Notes: generated by a model from the sequence alone, not told the origin. 19,395 nt of DNA from DATIXD01 sp035518875 (GCA_035518875.1 DATIXD010000233.1:1-19395); one strand, 5' to 3'; positions 1 through 7,239 are shown, counted from the stretch's first letter. A program made the numbers and translations.

Positions 1-142
1 GGAGATGGTCATGCCGGGCGACAACATCAAGATCAACGTCAAGCTGATCGCTCCGATTGCCATGGAAGAAGGTCTGCGATTCGCCGTCCGTGAGGGCGGT
101 CGTACCGTCGGCGCCGGCGTCGTTTCCAAAGTGATTGAGTAA
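1..142 (+). CDS. tuf: Elongation factor Tu, C-terminal end (partial)
   Basis: The window opens inside this gene, in frame from position 2, and the last 46 residues are visible before the TAA stop. They carry the conserved domain 3 end of EF-Tu: MVMPGDNIK, then PIAMEEGLRFA, then REGGRTVGAGVV. EF-Tu is the GTPase that delivers aminoacyl-tRNA to the ribosomal A site in the cytoplasm; the GTPase domain lies outside the window. Placement directly before rpsJ is the usual str-S10 arrangement. Only 5 nt separate its stop from the rpsJ start, so the two are probably cotranscribed. Many proteobacteria have two tuf copies; which one this is cannot be told from the fragment. Confidence 0.97.
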   Translation, partial: EMVMPGDNIKINVKLIAPIAMEEGLRFAVREGGRTVGAGVVSKVIE

Positions 143-147
143 ATACA

Positions 148-459
148 ATGTCGAAGCAAAGAATCAGAATAAGATTGAAAGCGTTCGATCATCGGTTGAT
201 TGACCAATCCGCGAGTGAAATTGTTGAGACCGCCAAGCGTACCGGCGCACAGGTCTTGGGGCCCATCCCGTTGCCGACCAAAAAGGAGCGGTGGACGGTG
301 CTGGTCTCCCCGCACGTGAATAAGGACGCGCGGGATCAATATGAACTGAGGACGCACAAGCGATTGATGGACATCATTGACCCGACCGACAAGACGGTCG
401 ATGCGCTAATGAAGCTTGATCTTGCCGCCGGCGTTGACGTCCAAATCAAACTGAATTAA
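148..459 (+). CDS. rpsJ: 30S ribosomal protein S10 (NusE)
   Basis: S10 is a protein of the 30S head and, as NusE, pairs with NusB in transcription antitermination complexes. The 103-residue product has the normal family length and the hallmarks RIRLKAFDHR near the N-terminus, GPIPLPT around residue 38, and SPHVNKDARDQYELRTHKR in the middle, the part that forms the loop reaching into the 30S head. The ATG lies only 5 nt after the tuf stop and has no good Shine-Dalgarno of its own (only a weak GTGATTGAG inside the end of tuf), so translational coupling to tuf is likely. It is the first gene of the S10 block, yet there is no room for an E. coli-type S10 leader here. Confidence 0.97.
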   Translation: MSKQRIRIRLKAFDHRLIDQSASEIVETAKRTGAQVLGPIPLPTKKERWTVLVSPHVNKDARDQYELRTHKRLMDIIDPTDKTVDALMKLDLAAGVDVQIKLN

Positions 460-485
460 TCGAACAAGCTTTCTGGAGTTTAGCG

Positions 486-1124
486 ATGGCAATTGGTCTG
501 GTGGGCCGCAAGTGTGGCATGACCCGCATTTATGTCGAGGATGGGTCGGCGATACCGGTTACGGTCGTGTATGTTGATTCTAATAAGGTCGTCCAGGTAA
601 AGACGGTCGAAACGGACGGATATCGCGCGGTCCAGGTCACCACCGGCAGCAAAAAAAGATCGAGATTGTCCAAACCGATCGCCGGACATTACGCGAAAGC
701 CAGCCTGGAAGCGGGTCGCGGTTTGTGGGAATTCCGGATTGATGACACTGACCAAGCCGAGTACTCGGTTGGCGCGGAGTTTGGCGTCGATCTTTTCAAA
801 GAAGGACAGTACGTAGACGTGAGAGGGGTAACGATCGGTAAGGGGTTTGCAGGCGTTGTAAAGCGGTACAACTTTAGAACGCAGGATGCAACCCATGGTA
901 ACTCATTGTCGCACCGCGCCCCCGGTTCCATAGGGCAGAACCAGACCCCCGGACGCGTGTTCAAGGGAAAAAAAATGGCCGGTCATATGGGAAGCGAGAA
1001 TATGACGGTTCAGAGCCTGAAAATCTGCGGCGTCGATAAGGAGAAGTCCTTGCTATTGATCAAGGGCGCGATTCCAGGGCCGAAGGGCAGTGATGTGGTC
1101 GTCCGTCCGGCTGAAAAGAAATAA
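486..1124 (+). CDS. rplC: 50S ribosomal protein L3
   Basis: L3 is an early-assembly 23S rRNA-binding protein whose long extension reaches towards the peptidyl-transferase centre. The 212-residue product starts MAIGLVGRKCGMTRI and contains the conserved central loop GSIGQNQTPGRVFKGKKMAG. The Gln of the GSIGQ motif is the family's PrmB methylation site in E. coli; whether it is modified here is inference. A GGAG at 475-478 sits 7 nt before the ATG and supports the start. The gene follows rpsJ after 26 nt and is followed by rplD after 16 nt, as in the S10 operon. Length and sequence look normal. Confidence 0.97.
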   Translation: MAIGLVGRKCGMTRIYVEDGSAIPVTVVYVDSNKVVQVKTVETDGYRAVQVTTGSKKRSRLSKPIAGHYAKASLEAGRGLWEFRIDDTDQAEYSVGAEFGVDLFKEGQYVDVRGVTIGKGFAGVVKRYNFRTQDATHGNSLSHRAPGSIGQNQTPGRVFKGKKMAGHMGSENMTVQSLKICGVDKEKSLLLIKGAIPGPKGSDVVVRPAEKK

Positions 1125-1140
1125 CAGGGTATTAAGAAAG

Positions 1141-1761
1141 ATGAGCCTACAAATCCAGGTGGTAAAAGACGGTCAGGATGGTGCGCCGGTAACGGTGTCC
1201 GAGATCGTTTTCGGACAGAACTTTAACGAGCCATTGGTGCATCAGTTGGTCGTATCCTACCTGGCCGCCGCTCGTTCTGGCACCAAGGCACAGAAAAGCC
1301 GTTCCGATGTCAGTGGCGGTGGTGCCAAACCCTGGAAACAGAAAGGCAGTGGTCGCGCTCGCGCCGGTACCACGCGCAGCCCGTTATGGCGCACCGGTGG
1401 CGTTACATTCGCGGCGAGTACTCGTTCCTATAAGCAGAAGCTGAACAAGAAGATGTATCGCGCCGCGATGCGATCAATTTTCTCGGAATTGCTGCGCCAG
1501 GATCGTCTCATCGTGAGCGATGATGTGTTTCCTTCCGCGCCGAAAACCAAGGAGCTGTGCGGCAGGCTGAAAAGCTTGGGTGCGCCAAATGCGTTGATCA
1601 TCACCGATGCAGTCAATGTTGACCTATTTCTGGCTGCCAGAAACCTGGCGCATGTTGAGGTTTGCACCGCCGATTCGCTGAGCCCCGTTTCATTGGTCAA
1701 TAGCGAAAAGGTCATTGTGACCACGCAGGCCGTTAAGAATTTGGAGGCACGACTGGGATGA
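1141..1761 (+). CDS. rplD: 50S ribosomal protein L4
   Basis: L4 binds 23S rRNA and lines the nascent-peptide exit tunnel. In E. coli it also represses its own operon through the S10 leader. The product is 206 residues when started at the ATG of MSLQIQVVKDGQ. A longer reading frame extends upstream into rplC, but the family starts here, so the upstream ATG at 1090 was rejected. Family motifs visible include GGAKPWKQKGSGRARAGT (tunnel loop), SPLWRTGGVTFA, and LFLAARNL near the C-terminus. The ribosome-binding site is weak (AAGAAAG just before the ATG). The stop overlaps the rplW start (ATGA), which suggests coupled translation. Confidence 0.97.
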   Translation: MSLQIQVVKDGQDGAPVTVSEIVFGQNFNEPLVHQLVVSYLAAARSGTKAQKSRSDVSGGGAKPWKQKGSGRARAGTTRSPLWRTGGVTFAASTRSYKQKLNKKMYRAAMRSIFSELLRQDRLIVSDDVFPSAPKTKELCGRLKSLGAPNALIITDAVNVDLFLAARNLAHVEVCTADSLSPVSLVNSEKVIVTTQAVKNLEARLG

Positions 1762-2051
1762 AACAGCAGGATATCATCAGGGTGCTGCAGGCGCCGGTAA
1801 TCTCCGAGAAAGGCAGCAGGCTTGCGGAACAAGAAAAGTGTTTTGTATTCCGGGTCAGGAAAGCCTCGACGAAGGGTCATATCAAGCGTGCGGTCGAAAT
1901 GATGTTCAACGTCAAAGTCGATTCCGTACATGTATTGAACGTGAAAGGCAAGATCAAGCGTGCCGGGCGATTTATCGGTGAGCGTTCGGATTGGAAGAAG
2001 GCTTATATCAAGTTGAAGCCCGGTTTCGACATCGAGCTGGCTGCGCCCTGA
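1758..2051 (+). CDS. rplW: 50S ribosomal protein L23
   Basis: L23 sits at the exit of the ribosomal tunnel and is the docking site for trigger factor and the signal recognition particle. The 97-residue protein has the normal bacterial length and the family pattern: VLQAPVISEKGSRL near the N-terminus, then KGHIKRAVEMMFNVKVDSV, then a basic loop ending in a DWKKAYIKL-like segment. The ATG overlaps the rplD stop by 4 bases. A GGAGG at 1743-1747 inside rplD gives a good ribosome-binding site 10 nt upstream. rplB follows after 49 nt. Confidence 0.97.
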   Translation: MKQQDIIRVLQAPVISEKGSRLAEQEKCFVFRVRKASTKGHIKRAVEMMFNVKVDSVHVLNVKGKIKRAGRFIGERSDWKKAYIKLKPGFDIELAAP

Positions 2052-2100
2052 CGGCCAAGTCGCGGGTTTACGCACTGAAATTCACAGCGGAATCTAAAAA

Positions 2101-2928
2101 ATGGCTCTCATTAAATCCAAACCAACCTCGGCGGGCTCCAGATTCGTCGTACGCGTCAAGACCGAAGGGTTGTACAAAGGCAAACCCTTTGCCGGACTGC
2201 TGGAAAAAAAATCGAAAAACGCCGGCAGGAACAACCAGGGTCGCGTGACGACTCGGCATAAAGGGGGGGGTCACAAACAGCATTACCGTGTGATCGATTT
2301 TAAGCGCGACAAGCTTGACATTGGGGGCACGGTCGAGCGGGTCGAATACGATCCGAATAGAACGGCGCACATCGCCTTGATTCTATACAGGGACGGCGAG
2401 CGTCGTTACATGATTGCTCCGAAAGGCTTGCAAGTCGGCCAAGAAGTTATTGCTTCGGAATTCGCGCCCATTCGGGTCGGCAACTGCCTGCCGATCAGGA
2501 ATATTCCGGTGGGTTCTCAGATCCACTGCGTCGAGAACAAGCCGGGAAAAGGCGCCCAGTTTGCCCGCAGTGCCGGTGCTGCCGTTCAGTTGGTAGCCAA
2601 AGAAGGGGCTTATGCGACCATCCGCATGCGCTCCAGCGAAATGAGAAAAGTCCTCGTCGACTGCAAAGCGGTGATCGGCGAAGTGTCAAATTCCGAGCAC
2701 AACCTGATTTCCTTGGGCAAGGCCGGTGCATCGCGCTGGCGTGGGGTTCGACCGACCGTTCGGGGCGTTGCAATGAACCCGGTCGACCATCCCCACGGTG
2801 GCGGCGAGGGCAGAACCTCTGGTGGTCGGCATCCGGTTTCGCCGTGGGGTACTCCCACAAAGGGTTATAAAACGCGTAGCAATAAGCGCACCGACGATAT
2901 GATCGTTCGTGGTCGTAAGCAAAGATAA
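2101..2928 (+). CDS. rplB: 50S ribosomal protein L2
   Basis: L2 is one of the most conserved ribosomal proteins; it helps 30S-50S association and contacts the peptidyl-transferase region. The 275-residue product has the family architecture: an OB-fold RNA-binding domain in the first half (NNQGRVTTRHKGGGHKQ) and an SH3-like C-terminal half with GKAGASRWRGVRPTVRG. The conserved VDHPHGGGEG loop holds the histidine corresponding to E. coli H229, implicated in peptidyl-transferase activity. The start matches the family (MALIKSKPTSAG), although the ribosome-binding site (GCGGA upstream) is weak. It lies between rplW and rpsS as in the S10 operon. Confidence 0.97.
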   Translation: MALIKSKPTSAGSRFVVRVKTEGLYKGKPFAGLLEKKSKNAGRNNQGRVTTRHKGGGHKQHYRVIDFKRDKLDIGGTVERVEYDPNRTAHIALILYRDGERRYMIAPKGLQVGQEVIASEFAPIRVGNCLPIRNIPVGSQIHCVENKPGKGAQFARSAGAAVQLVAKEGAYATIRMRSSEMRKVLVDCKAVIGEVSNSEHNLISLGKAGASRWRGVRPTVRGVAMNPVDHPHGGGEGRTSGGRHPVSPWGTPTKGYKTRSNKRTDDMIVRGRKQR

Positions 2929-2945
2929 GACAAGAGGTATCATCC

Positions 2946-3218
2946 GTGCCACGCTCAATTAAAAAGGGCCCCTTTATCGATCATCAGTTGCTGAAAAAAG
3001 TGCTCGATGCCGCTCAGTCCGGGGCAAAAAAGCCGATTAAGACATGGTCTCGGCGTTCGATGGTGATCCCGGATATGATCGGTCTGACCTTGGCGATACA
3101 CAATGGCAAACAGCATGTGCCAGTTTTGGTGTCTGATAACATGGTAGGCCACAAACTCGGCGAGTTCGCTCCGACCAGGACTTATAAAGGCCATCAGGCG
3201 GATAAGAAATCTAAATAA
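2946..3218 (+). CDS. rpsS: 30S ribosomal protein S19 (GTG start)
   Basis: S19 forms a complex with S13 in the head of the 30S subunit near the A-site tRNA. The protein is 90 residues and begins PRSIKKGPFIDHQLLKK after the initiator. It has WSRRSMVIPDMIGLT in the middle and the family signature VGHKLGEFAPTRTYKGH near the C-terminus. The initiation codon is GTG, supported by GAGG at 2934-2937 with an 8-nt spacer and by alignment to the family N-terminus; no nearby ATG fits. The gene is 17 nt after rplB and 17 nt before the chosen rplV start. Confidence 0.96.
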   Translation: MPRSIKKGPFIDHQLLKKVLDAAQSGAKKPIKTWSRRSMVIPDMIGLTLAIHNGKQHVPVLVSDNMVGHKLGEFAPTRTYKGHQADKKSK

Positions 3219-3235
3219 GTGGTTTGGTGAATAAG

Positions 3236-3571
3236 ATGGAAACCTCTGCGAAGCTTAGCAACGCCCGCGTATCTCCGCAAAAGTGCAGACTGGTGGCAGA
3301 CCAGATCCGTGGATTGAATGTGGCGAAGGCGATTGATCTATTAAATTTCAGCACCAAAAAATCGGCCAAGTTAGTGAAAAAGGTGCTCGAGTCGGCAATT
3401 GCCAATGCAGAGCACAATGATGGCGCCGATGTCGATGAGTTGCGGGTTTCGTCGGTTTACGTCAATGAGGGACCGTATCTGAAAAGAATGAGTCCGCGTG
3501 CGAAAGGGCGCGGAAACAGAATTCTGAAGCGTACCTGCCATATCACCGTTAACGTTTCCGAGCACAAATAA
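3236..3571 (+). CDS. rplV: 50S ribosomal protein L22
   Basis: L22 lines the exit tunnel with L4 and contacts all 23S rRNA domains; its beta-hairpin is where macrolide resistance mutations arise in other bacteria. I chose ATG 3236 (METSAKLSNARVSPQK, 111 aa) over the in-frame TTG 3224 and GTG 3227. The family starts with MET-x-AK, and GGTGA at 3226-3230 gives a ribosome-binding site 5 nt before this ATG. Visible motifs are CRLVADQIRG, KKVLESAIANAEHNDGAD, and the C-terminal RAKGRGNRILKRTCHI. It lies between rpsS and rpsC in the standard order. Confidence 0.96.
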   Translation: METSAKLSNARVSPQKCRLVADQIRGLNVAKAIDLLNFSTKKSAKLVKKVLESAIANAEHNDGADVDELRVSSVYVNEGPYLKRMSPRAKGRGNRILKRTCHITVNVSEHK

Positions 3572-3582
3572 GGGTCTTTATC

Positions 3583-4254
3583 ATGGGACAAAAAGTTCAT
3601 CCTACGGGAATCAGACTGGGATACATCAAGGATTGGACGTCGCGCTGGTATGCTAATACCCAGAATTATCCGGAATTCCTTTATAAAGACCTGAAGGTGC
3701 GCGAATTTCTGAAAAAGAAATTGGGGCATGCTTCGATCAGCAGAATACAGATCAATCGCCCGGCGAATAATGCGCACATCACCATTCACACCGCAAGACC
3801 CGGTCTGGTCATCGGCAAGCGAGGTGAGGATATCGATACATTGCGCCGTGAAATTTCAACCATGATCGGTGTTCCCGTTCAATTGAACGTCGAAGAGATC
3901 AGAAAGCCGGAGTTAGACGCCCAGTTGGTGGCCGAAGGCGTCGCACAGCAGTTGGAAAAGCGCATCATGTTTCGCCGGGCGATGAAAAGAGCGGTGCAGA
4001 ACACCCTACGTCTCGGTGCGGAAGGCATCAAGATCCACGTCAGCGGTAGATTGAACGGTGCAGAGATCGCGCGCAGTGAATGGTATCGAGAAGGCCGAGT
4101 GCCGTTGCATACTTTTCGCGCAGACATTGATTACGGATTCGCCGAGGCTAAGACGACTTACGGCGTCATCGGCGTAAAGGTCTGGATATTCAAAGGCGAA
4201 GTGTTCAGCGTTGCTGGGACAGAAGGCAAGAGCGCGAATCCCTCCGAAGCGTAA
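3583..4254 (+). CDS. rpsC: 30S ribosomal protein S3
   Basis: S3 sits at the mRNA entry side of the 30S head and contributes to the ribosomal helicase activity that unwinds incoming mRNA. The 223-residue protein has the N-terminal MGQKVHPTGIRLG signature. It then has a KH domain with the GxxG loop VIGKRGEDI (about residues 76-84) and a C-terminal S3 domain with GRLNGAEIARSEWYREGRVP. The ATG is supported by AAGGG at 3570-3574, which overlaps the rplV stop codon. It is slightly shorter than E. coli S3 (233 aa), with the difference in the variable C-terminal tail. Confidence 0.97.
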   Translation: MGQKVHPTGIRLGYIKDWTSRWYANTQNYPEFLYKDLKVREFLKKKLGHASISRIQINRPANNAHITIHTARPGLVIGKRGEDIDTLRREISTMIGVPVQLNVEEIRKPELDAQLVAEGVAQQLEKRIMFRRAMKRAVQNTLRLGAEGIKIHVSGRLNGAEIARSEWYREGRVPLHTFRADIDYGFAEAKTTYGVIGVKVWIFKGEVFSVAGTEGKSANPSEA

Positions 4255-4269
4255 AAAGGGAATAAAGAC

Positions 4270-4683
4270 ATGTTGCAGCCAAAAAGAACCAAATACAGAA
4301 AACAGCAAAAAGGCGATAATAGAGGACTTGCCCACAAGGGAAGCAAGGTCAGTTTTGGCGAATTCGGACTTAAAGCGGTCGAGCGTGGTAGAATCACCGC
4401 CCGTCAAATTGAAGCCGCCAGAAGAACGATTTCCCGTCATGTAAAGCGTGGCGGCAAAATTTGGATTCGCATTTTTCCGGACAAGCCCATATCCAGGAAA
4501 CCCCTGGAAGTCCGTATGGGGAGTGGTAAGGGCAGCGTCGAATATTGGATCGCCCAAATCAAGCCCGGCACTATGCTATATGAGTTGGAGGGCGTGAGTG
4601 AGGAACTGGCGCGAGAGGCGTTCAAACTAGCCGCCGCCAAGCTACCGCTAAAGACATCGTTTTCGTATCGTACGGTAATGTGA
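4270..4683 (+). CDS. rplP: 50S ribosomal protein L16
   Basis: L16 organises the A-site tRNA region of the 50S subunit. The 137-residue protein starts MLQPKRTKYRK and contains RQIEAARRTISRHVKRGGK, KIWIRIFPDKPI and the VRMGSGKG loop, and ends with LPLKTSFSYRTVM. The arginine of VRMG (residue 82) corresponds to E. coli R81, which the oxygenase RoxA/YcfD hydroxylates in that organism; the modification here is not known. AAGGGAA at 4256-4262 supports the ATG. The TGA stop shares its last base with the A of the rpmC ATG, so the two genes are likely translationally coupled. Confidence 0.97.
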   Translation: MLQPKRTKYRKQQKGDNRGLAHKGSKVSFGEFGLKAVERGRITARQIEAARRTISRHVKRGGKIWIRIFPDKPISRKPLEVRMGSGKGSVEYWIAQIKPGTMLYELEGVSEELAREAFKLAAAKLPLKTSFSYRTVM

Positions 4684-4877
4684 TGAAAGCCAGTGAACTT
4701 AGACAAAAAAGCGTCCAGGAACTCAACCAGATGCAACTGGAGCTTCTCCGCGAACAGTTTAATCTTCACATGCAGAAAGCCACGGGGCAGCTATCTAAGC
4801 CTGACCAAATAAAAAAGGTGCGTCGTGACATTGCACGGGTGAACACCCTCATTACTGAAAAAGGGTCATTGGCATGA
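4683..4877 (+). CDS. rpmC: 50S ribosomal protein L29
   Basis: L29 is a small helical-hairpin protein beside L23 at the exit of the peptide tunnel. The product is 64 residues from ATG 4683 (MKASELRQKSVQELNQ). An in-frame GTG at 4680 would add one residue, but the family begins MKA at the ATG, so that start is preferred. The signature LLREQFNLHMQKATGQL and the RRDIARVNTLI segment match L29. It overlaps rplP by one base and rpsQ by four (ATGA), a tightly coupled trio as in the S10 operon of enterobacteria. Confidence 0.96.
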   Translation: MKASELRQKSVQELNQMQLELLREQFNLHMQKATGQLSKPDQIKKVRRDIARVNTLITEKGSLA

Positions 4878-5134
4878 GCGAAACCAACCAAAACGTGCGC
4901 ACCATTACCGGGAAAGTGGTCAGCAATAAAATGAACAAGAGTATCTCGGTTGAGGTCGAGCGACTGGTTCCGCATGCCGTCTACGGCAAATATATCAAGC
5001 GAACGACCAAGCTCATGGCGCATGACGAAAACAATGAGTGCAGCGAAGGTGATTTGGTTGAGATCACTTCCTGTCGCCCGCTATCGAAAAACAAGGCATG
5101 GATGCTTCACAAAATCATTGAGAGAGCAAAATAA
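4874..5134 (+). CDS. rpsQ: 30S ribosomal protein S17
   Basis: S17 is an OB-fold primary 16S rRNA-binding protein of the 30S body. The 86-residue product has the family features: RTITGKVVSNKMNKSISV near the N-terminus, VYGKYIKRTTKLMAHDE in the middle, and EGDLVEITSCRPLSKNKAW near the C-terminus. The ATG overlaps the rpmC stop by four bases, with AAAGGG upstream inside rpmC as the ribosome-binding site. It is the last gene of the S10 block; a 58-nt gap without an obvious terminator separates it from rplN, so read-through into the spc block is likely. Confidence 0.97.
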   Translation: MSETNQNVRTITGKVVSNKMNKSISVEVERLVPHAVYGKYIKRTTKLMAHDENNECSEGDLVEITSCRPLSKNKAWMLHKIIERAK

Positions 5135-5192
5135 CCAGGTCGGTTCGACTGATAGCCGAGAGGCTGTTTCGGGAAGATAGCGAGGATAAAAA

Positions 5193-5561
5193 ATGATTCA
5201 AATGCAAAGTAAGCTTGGCGTCGCCGATAATAGCGGCGCACGTCAGGTCATGTGTATAAAGGTTCTAGGCGGTTCGCACCGGCGCTACGCGAATATCGGG
5301 GACATTATCAAAGTCAGCATCAAGGATGCGATTCCCCGCGGGCGCGTAAAGAAGGGTGAAGTCTATAATGCGATCGTCGTTAGGACGCGCAAAGGCGTCC
5401 GTCGTTCGGACGGTTCGGTCATTCGTTTCGATGGTAACGCCGCGGTGATTCTGAATAACCAGCTTCAACCCCTAGGCACGCGTATCTTCGGACCGGTAAC
5501 GCGTGAACTGCGGTCCGAAAAATTCATGAAGATCATTTCCTTAGCGCCAGAAGTATTGTAG
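5193..5561 (+). CDS. rplN: 50S ribosomal protein L14
   Basis: L14 is a beta-barrel protein at the 30S-50S interface that forms intersubunit bridges. It is 122 residues, the standard length, beginning MIQMQSKLGVADNSGARQVMCIKVLGG. The family pattern continues with GDIIKVSIKDAIPRGRVKKG and ends GPVTRELRSEKFMKIISLAPEVL. GAGG at 5182-5185, 7 nt before the ATG, fixes the start. It heads the spc-type block. The 58-nt gap upstream has no convincing promoter hexamers, so it is probably transcribed together with the S10 genes. Confidence 0.97.
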   Translation: MIQMQSKLGVADNSGARQVMCIKVLGGSHRRYANIGDIIKVSIKDAIPRGRVKKGEVYNAIVVRTRKGVRRSDGSVIRFDGNAAVILNNQLQPLGTRIFGPVTRELRSEKFMKIISLAPEVL

Positions 5562-5577
5562 CGGTCAAGGTAGTCAA

Positions 5578-5895
5578 ATGCGTAAGATCAAGAAAGGTGA
5601 TCAGGTGGTGGTGCGGTGCGGAAAAGACAAGGGCAAGAGAGGTACTGTGCTCTCTTTTGTCGATCCCGACCGGCTAATCGTCGAAGGTGTCAATCTGGTA
5701 AGTAAGCACCAGAAGCCCGCGCCAGCCAGGGGGATTAGCGGTGGAATCGTTGAAAAATCGATGCCTATCCATGTCTCTAACATCGCTCTTTATAATCCGG
5801 GTACCGGCAAGCCGGATCGGGTTGGCTTTCGCTTGCTCGCCGATGGACGAAAGGTTCGTTTCTTCAAGGCAACGAATGAAGTCGTTGATCTTTAA
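5578..5895 (+). CDS. rplX: 50S ribosomal protein L24
   Basis: L24 is an assembly-initiator protein that binds the 5' region of 23S rRNA and lies near the tunnel exit. The 105-residue protein opens MRKIKKGDQVVVRCGKDKGK, the KOW motif that defines the family. It continues with GVNLVSKHQKP and GGIVEKSMPIHVSNIALYNP. AAGG at 5567-5570 gives a ribosome-binding site with a 7-nt spacer. It lies 16 nt after rplN; the next gene, rplE, starts 9 or 21 nt downstream depending on the start chosen. Confidence 0.97.
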   Translation: MRKIKKGDQVVVRCGKDKGKRGTVLSFVDPDRLIVEGVNLVSKHQKPAPARGISGGIVEKSMPIHVSNIALYNPGTGKPDRVGFRLLADGRKVRFFKATNEVVDL

Positions 5896-5916
5896 TCGAT
5901 TTAGATGTCTCGTATC

Positions 5917-6456
5917 ATGGCCAGATTGCAAACAACATATAGAAATCAAATCGTATCGGAATTGGTTCGGCGATTTAATTATGCTTCGGTAATGCAGGTT
6001 CCGCGATTGGAGAAGATCACACTCAATATGGGTGTTGGTGAGGCGGTGGCCGACAAGAAGATCCTGCAGAATGCCATGGACGACATGCAGAAGATCAGTG
6101 GTCAAAAGCCGATTATTACCTATGCGAGAAAGTCCATTGCCGGTTTTAAGATCAGGGAAGGCATGCCGGTCGGATGCAAAGTAACCTTGCGCCGCGAGAA
6201 AATGTACGAATTTCTGGATCGTCTTATCTCCATTGCTATACCCCGTATTCGGGACTTCCGGGGTTTGAATCCAAGGTCTTTCGATGGCCGTGGCAGCTAT
6301 TCGATGGGCGTTCGCGAGCAGATTATCTTCCCGGAGATCGACTACGACAAGATCGATGCGTTACGAGGACTGGATATTACGATTACCACAAGCGCCAAGT
6401 CCGACGAAGAAGCGCGTGCCTTGCTGGAACAGTTCAAGTTTCCTTTTAGAAGTTAA
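5917..6456 (+). CDS. rplE: 50S ribosomal protein L5
   Basis: L5 belongs to the 5S rRNP of the central protuberance and contacts the P-site tRNA. From ATG 5917 the protein is 179 residues (MARLQTTYRNQ), exactly the E. coli length and N-terminus. An in-frame ATG at 5905 would add four residues (MSRI). Neither start has a clear Shine-Dalgarno, so the start rests on family alignment. Conserved segments are FNYASVMQVPRLEKITLNMGVGE, ARKSIAGFKIREG, FDGRGSYSMGVREQIIFPE and the C-terminal LDITITTSAKSDEEA. In E. coli the S8 repressor binds the mRNA around the rplE start; I could not establish an equivalent fold here. Confidence 0.96.
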   Translation: MARLQTTYRNQIVSELVRRFNYASVMQVPRLEKITLNMGVGEAVADKKILQNAMDDMQKISGQKPIITYARKSIAGFKIREGMPVGCKVTLRREKMYEFLDRLISIAIPRIRDFRGLNPRSFDGRGSYSMGVREQIIFPEIDYDKIDALRGLDITITTSAKSDEEARALLEQFKFPFRS

Positions 6457-6467
6457 GAAAGAATGCC

Positions 6468-6773
6468 ATGGCAAAGAAATCAATGATCGCAAGGGAAGTC
6501 AAACGTCAAAAGCTGGCTGACAAATATTACAAGAAAAGAATCGAACTGAAGAACGCTATTAACAATCCTAGCTTGAGTGATGACGATCGTTTTGAGGCAC
6601 AGCAGAAGCTGCAAAAACTCCCTCGAGACGCTTCACCCTCGCGCGCCCGTAACCGCTGCAACCTCACCGGCAGGCCGCACGGCTATTACCGCAAGTTCGG
6701 CCTGAGCCGGAACAAACTGCGTGAAGCGGTCATGCGTGGCGACGTCCCTGGCGTGACCAAGGCGAGCTGGTAG
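6468..6773 (+). CDS. rpsN: 30S ribosomal protein S14, zinc-free type
   Basis: S14 is needed for assembly of the 30S head near S10 and S19. The 101-residue protein starts MAKKSMIAREVKRQKLADKY and ends with RNRCNLTGRPHGYYRKFGLSRNKLREAVMRGDVPGVTKASW. This is the long form with a single cysteine, lacking the CxxC pairs of the short zinc-binding S14, so the protein should not need zinc. The ATG follows rplE by 11 nt. A longer 70-nt gap with an AT-rich TATAAA follows before rpsH. Confidence 0.97.
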   Translation: MAKKSMIAREVKRQKLADKYYKKRIELKNAINNPSLSDDDRFEAQQKLQKLPRDASPSRARNRCNLTGRPHGYYRKFGLSRNKLREAVMRGDVPGVTKASW

Positions 6774-6811
6774 GTTGTCCGGGCGGCGTGAATTAGGTTC
6801 GCTGAACACGG

Positions 6812-6817
6812 TATAAA
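6812..6817 (+). promoter_or_regulatory. Possible -10 element in the rpsN-rpsH gap
   Basis: TATAAA at 6812-6817 lies in the 70-nt gap between rpsN and rpsH, the longest gap inside the spc block before secY. No good -35 sits at the proper distance (the region around 6789 is GTGAAT). A weak internal promoter for rpsH onward is possible. The element may equally be chance AT-richness. Confidence 0.2.
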
Positions 6818-6843
6818 TTTGAGAGAGTTGAGAGAGATTTAGC

Positions 6844-7239
6844 ATGAGCATGACCGATCCGTTGGCAGATATGTTTACCCGTATTATGAATGGGCAAGCC
6901 GCCGGAAAACAGGAAGTAACCCTCCCGTCGTCCACTGCGAAAGTGGCCGTATGCAAGGTGCTCAAAGGCGAGGGTTATCTCGAGGATTTTAGGGTTTCGG
7001 AAAGCGGTAGAAAAACCGAACTGACCATCTTTCTCAAATACTACAAGGGCGCGCCCGTTATTGAGTATCTGGAGCGCGTTAGCAAGCCTGGTCGGCGCAT
7101 TTACAAGTCGAAAGATCAACTGCCGACCGTTTTGGGTGGTTTGGGAATTGCGATTGTCTCCACTCCCATGGGATTGATGACAGACAAAAACGCTCGGGAA
7201 CACGGGCATGGTGGTGAAGTTCTCTGCCTCGTATCTTAA
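6844..7239 (+). CDS. rpsH: 30S ribosomal protein S8
   Basis: S8 is a primary 16S rRNA-binding protein of the central domain and, in E. coli, the translational repressor of the spc operon. The 131-residue product starts MSMTDPLADMFTRIMNGQ and has YIKLKY-type central strands (ELTIFLKYYKG). Near the C-terminus it carries the S8 signature GIAIVSTPMGLMTDKNAREHGHGGEVLC. The upstream sequence is purine-rich (GAGAGAGTTGAGAGAG) and serves as the ribosome-binding region. Whether it represses this operon is inference from E. coli. Confidence 0.97.
   Translation: MSMTDPLADMFTRIMNGQAAGKQEVTLPSSTAKVAVCKVLKGEGYLEDFRVSESGRKTELTIFLKYYKGAPVIEYLERVSKPGRRIYKSKDQLPTVLGGLGIAIVSTPMGLMTDKNAREHGHGGEVLCLVS

Noticed and set aside
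1428..2075. 215-codon frame on the - strand opposite rplD/rplW
   Set aside because: It is the antisense shadow of two clearly identified ribosomal genes and has no recognisable domain.
4006..4557. 183-codon frame on the - strand opposite rpsC/rplP
   Set aside because: It overlaps two conserved genes completely and its composition is that of a reverse-strand shadow.
5896..5960. S8 repressor-binding structure at the rplE start, as in E. coli
   Set aside because: I could not identify a fold resembling the S8 site by eye; position alone is not enough.
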